43,045 nt of DNA from Virgifigura deserti (GTDB lineage Bacteria; Pseudomonadota; Alphaproteobacteria; Dongiales; Dongiaceae). How positions within the stretch are numbered: the first letter of the stretch is position 1; each line of letters begins with the position of its first letter. The position numbers were made by a program, and so were the translations under genes. The notes under the pieces are model-generated. The model was given only the letters and a program-made list of their open reading frames with translations, did no database searches and was not told the DNA's origin. The stretch lies in assembly GCA_003576685.1 (NCBI GenBank), contig QOZR01000021.1:1-43045 (forward strand), in the 5' to 3' direction. Below are positions 41,403-43,045 of the stretch, piece by piece.

Positions 41403-41785
41403 GAGAAAACTCGCTGATGGGACAGGTCTGGCTGAACCCGGCCGTTGAAGCGCACCGGGAGCGCAGGTCGATCTTTGGCACGGACATTACATGTGGAGCC
41501 GGCCTGTCGCACGAAAGCATGACCTTTTACCGTGGAATGGATGATGCCCGGCTTCCGTCACTTCCTCGCCCCGTCCGGCGCGGCCGGCGCCCGAGATACG
41601 CCCACCTGGGAATCCTCTGCGGCTTGCCTTGCATGTGGGCATAGGCGGCGCGAAGGTCGGGCTTCAGGGTGAACAATAGGTGAGCGACCGTCTATCAGCG
41701 CAGGTCGCTTGGCGCACCTGTCCAGCGGTTCGAGACGTGAGGCCCATTCCACGAAGAAGGCGCCCCACGGGCAAAGGAGGTCGAC
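41403..41785. other. intergenic region without a supported gene
   Basis: This 383-base gap separates the ABC exporter (minus) from a small plus-strand gene. It should contain both promoters. Open frames here have no ribosome binding site or recognisable domain, and no repeat stood out. Confidence 0.5.
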
Positions 41786-42070
41786 ATGATTCAGGTTCGG
41801 CGCATTGCTGAGGGGGAGCCCCTCGCGTTCGAGGTGGTCATCCGCGAAGGAAAGGGCGAGACGTATCACCAGGTCACGATGGCTCAGGAGACGTGCCGGC
41901 GGCTGACTGCCGGCAAGCATACGCCAGAGCGCTGTCTCGAGGCGGCCTTTCGGTTCCTGCTCGACCGTGAGCCGAAGGAGTCGATCCTCGGACGCTTCGA
42001 CGTGACGATGATATCGCGCTACTTCCCCGAATTTGAGCGGGAGTTGCCGCGTTATCTCTCACGCTCCTGA
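41786..42070 (+). CDS. small hypothetical protein (94 aa)
   Basis: The ATG follows a near-perfect ribosome binding site (AAAGGAGG, 6 bases upstream), which strongly supports a real gene. The protein is soluble, with a beta-strand N-terminus (MIQVRRIAEGEPLAFEVVIREGKGETYHQVTM) and a helical remainder (TPERCLEAAFRFLLDREPKESILGRFDVTMISRYFPEFERELPRYL). I do not know a function; it looks like a conserved alphaproteobacterial small protein. It is followed by a strong hairpin. Confidence 0.75.
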   Translation: MIQVRRIAEGEPLAFEVVIREGKGETYHQVTMAQETCRRLTAGKHTPERCLEAAFRFLLDREPKESILGRFDVTMISRYFPEFERELPRYLSRS

Positions 42071-42144
42071 CTCGGGCGCCGAGGACACAGCGGGTTCGCC
42101 CCATATCCAGCGTTAATCGGGCCGTTATCAACCCAGCTGTTGGG

Positions 42145-42183
42145 CCGGGTCCGTCCGCTGCCTCGGCCAGCGGACGGACCCGG
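42145..42183. terminator. 16-bp perfect hairpin between convergent small genes
   Basis: Two 16-base arms (42145-42160 and 42168-42183, built on GGTCCGTCCGCTG) pair perfectly around a 7-base loop. It lies between the 94-aa gene (plus) and the 72-aa gene (minus). The position suggests a bidirectional terminator, though T-runs are absent. Confidence 0.55.
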
Positions 42184-42233
42184 AGCTTGCAGATCATGGC
42201 GTTCCAGCCGCAAGCCAAGCCCAGCTCGCGGGC

Positions 42234-42452
42234 TCAGTGATCACGTTTGATGGCCGGGTCCTCGTCCTTGGCGTGAGCCTTGCCCCGCTGTTCCGCTTCC
42301 CGGAGACTGTCGCCCTCCTTACCCGCCAGCGCCTCGCGGGCCCTCTTGGCCTCGGCGTCGACATCGTGGGTCTTGCTATGCTCGCGCGTTCCCTTGTTGT
42401 ACGCGCGCGCGGCGGTGCGGCTGCCTTCGCCTTCGTTCCGATTGCTGGTCAT
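42234..42452 (-). CDS. small hydrophilic stress-type protein (72 aa)
   Basis: The protein is highly charged and low in hydrophobic residues (MTSNRNEGEGSRTAARAYNK, then EAKRAREALAGKEGDSLREAEQRGKAHAKDED). The N-terminal NEGEGSRTAARAYN segment is a recurrent feature of small proteins in alpha- and betaproteobacteria, where no function is established. Composition suggests a disordered, heat-stable protein. AGAAGGG precedes the ATG. Confidence 0.75.
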   Translation of the reverse strand: MTSNRNEGEGSRTAARAYNKGTREHSKTHDVDAEAKRAREALAGKEGDSLREAEQRGKAHAKDEDPAIKRDH

Positions 42453-42539
42453 ATTCCGGACCCTTCTCAGCTGTCTCCACTAGGGGAACGAACAGCGGCT
42501 GGACTGGAGGGTTCCGTCAGTCGAGCGAGGCCTCACTCA

Positions 42540-42568
42540 CCAAATGCACGCTGGCCAAATGCACGCTG
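42540..42568. repeat. two-copy tandem repeat
   Basis: CCAAATGCACGCTG occurs twice (42540-42553 and 42555-42568), separated by one base, period 15. It lies about 90 bases upstream of the 72-aa gene start. It could be a regulatory repeat or a simple duplication. Confidence 0.6.
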
Positions 42569-42639
42569 ATCGGTTGCCACCAGCACCGCTCGCACCAAGC
42601 TGCACCGGCTCTGTCCAGCAGGATCATTGTGGCCGAGGG

Positions 42640-43045
42640 CTAGTTAGACGGGCCACCCCTCAACTCCGGCTGGTCGCATCGCTCGTAGACCAGAACGGCG
42701 GCGGCCAGATCTTCGATCGACGCACCGACCGATTTGAATAATGTCACCGCCTGCGCCGTTTCGCGGCCAGGGGCTTGCTCGCGCGTGAGATCGAACAGGT
42801 CAGCGCGAATCTCGCTCTCGCGCAGGACACCGGTCGCCAGCGGCTGGACGATGTCGCCAGCCTCTTTGAGCGCGCCGCCACGCGTGTCGACGAAGACCTC
42901 GGCCCGGCGGATCGCGGCATCGTCCGCCTCGCGCATCTGCGGCGTAAAGCCGCCGACAAGGTCGAGGTGCGATCCCGGTTGCAGCCACTCACCACGGATC
43001 AGGGGCTCCTTCGACAGGGTTGCGCAGGAGACGATGTCCGCCTCC
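42640..43045 (-). CDS. ornithine cyclodeaminase/mu-crystallin family protein (partial, 5' end beyond the right edge)
   Basis: The minus strand is open from the edge to a stop at 42640, giving 134 C-terminal residues. Family landmarks are visible: EADIVSCATLSKEPLIRGEWL, the nucleotide-site strand GSHLDLVGGFTPQMREAD, VFVDTRGGALKEAGDIVQPL, and the end VTLFKSVGASIEDLAAAVLVYE. Members include ornithine cyclodeaminase, alanine dehydrogenase and delta1-piperideine/pyrroline-2-carboxylate reductases. The substrate-determining N-terminus is outside the window. The nearby genes do not decide among these. Confidence 0.9.
   Translation of the reverse strand, partial: EADIVSCATLSKEPLIRGEWLQPGSHLDLVGGFTPQMREADDAAIRRAEVFVDTRGGALKEAGDIVQPLATGVLRESEIRADLFDLTREQAPGRETAQAVTLFKSVGASIEDLAAAVLVYERCDQPELRGGPSN

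Noticed and set aside
39619..41520. Second minus-strand frame of over 600 codons overlapping the ABC exporter
   Set aside because: Out of frame with the exporter, whose Walker and signature motifs are all in the other frame.
1..43045. CRISPR arrays, tRNA or rRNA genes, phage genes, toxin-antitoxin or defence systems
   Set aside because: No regularly spaced repeats, cloverleaf-like sequence, ribosomal RNA segments or recognisable defence proteins were seen on reading both strands.

Overview
The window is GC-rich DNA from a metabolically versatile bacterium, most likely an alphaproteobacterium (Hyphomicrobiales/Rhodospirillales type). The gene complement supports this: tripartite tricarboxylate (TTT) and TAXI binding proteins, a DUF1194 protein, a BKACE plus carnitine dehydrogenase-thioesterase cluster, and a small protein of the MTSNRNEGEGSRTAAR type. 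The assignment rests on gene content and composition, not on a marker gene. No rRNA, tRNA, CRISPR array, prophage or complete insertion sequence was seen.

Layout. (1) 1-451: 5' part of an alpha/beta hydrolase, cut by the left edge. (2) 873-1043: a small ORF. (3) 1129-6426, minus: an RND efflux permease and its adaptor, with a TetR regulator upstream. A perfect 14-bp palindrome (5786-5799) between regulator and pump is the likely operator. (4) 6509-8321, minus: acetylpolyamine amidohydrolase and a secreted DUF1194/VWA protein. (5) 8365-15016, minus: a six-gene operon of CoA-acylating aldehyde dehydrogenase, succinyl-CoA-synthetase-like beta and alpha subunits, and a complete TctC-TctB-TctA importer. 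It reads as uptake, CoA activation and reduction of one carboxylate; sulfoacetate is the leading candidate. (6) 15349-17575: GNAT acetyltransferase and catalase. (7) 17696-21208: carnitine catabolism, with a divergent CdhR-type regulator, the dehydrocarnitine cleavage enzyme and a fused carnitine dehydrogenase-thioesterase. (8) 21236-21676: a small lipoprotein. (9) 21847-27580: a LysR regulator divergent from an iron-dependent alcohol dehydrogenase of the phosphonoacetaldehyde reductase type, followed by a complete phnDCEE phosphonate-type ABC importer. (10) 27643-28050: DoxX.

(11) 28249 to about 34885: a surface-glycan islet, visibly richer in A+T than its surroundings, with a PAPS sulfotransferase, an FkbM methyltransferase, three glycosyltransferases, a broken methyltransferase and an unknown small gene. 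(12) 35041-37819, minus: a TAXI solute receptor without a permease, co-transcribed with an exported modular protein (cadherin/RTX-like domain, Pro/Ala linker, Sel1-like C-terminus). (13) 38123-38254: the tail of an IS5-type transposase next to a class III adenylate cyclase gene. (14) 39570-41402: an ABC exporter. (15) 41786-43045: two small conserved-type proteins and the C-terminal part of an ornithine cyclodeaminase family protein, cut by the right edge.

The common thread is scavenging of small organic compounds: a carboxylate or sulfonate, carnitine, acetylpolyamines and a phosphonate. Each module keeps its transporter or regulator beside its enzymes. The parts most worth follow-up are the TTT/CoA-ligase/acylating-dehydrogenase operon, the phosphonate importer paired with an alcohol dehydrogenase but no C-P cleaving enzyme in view, and the orphan TAXI receptor with its modular partner.
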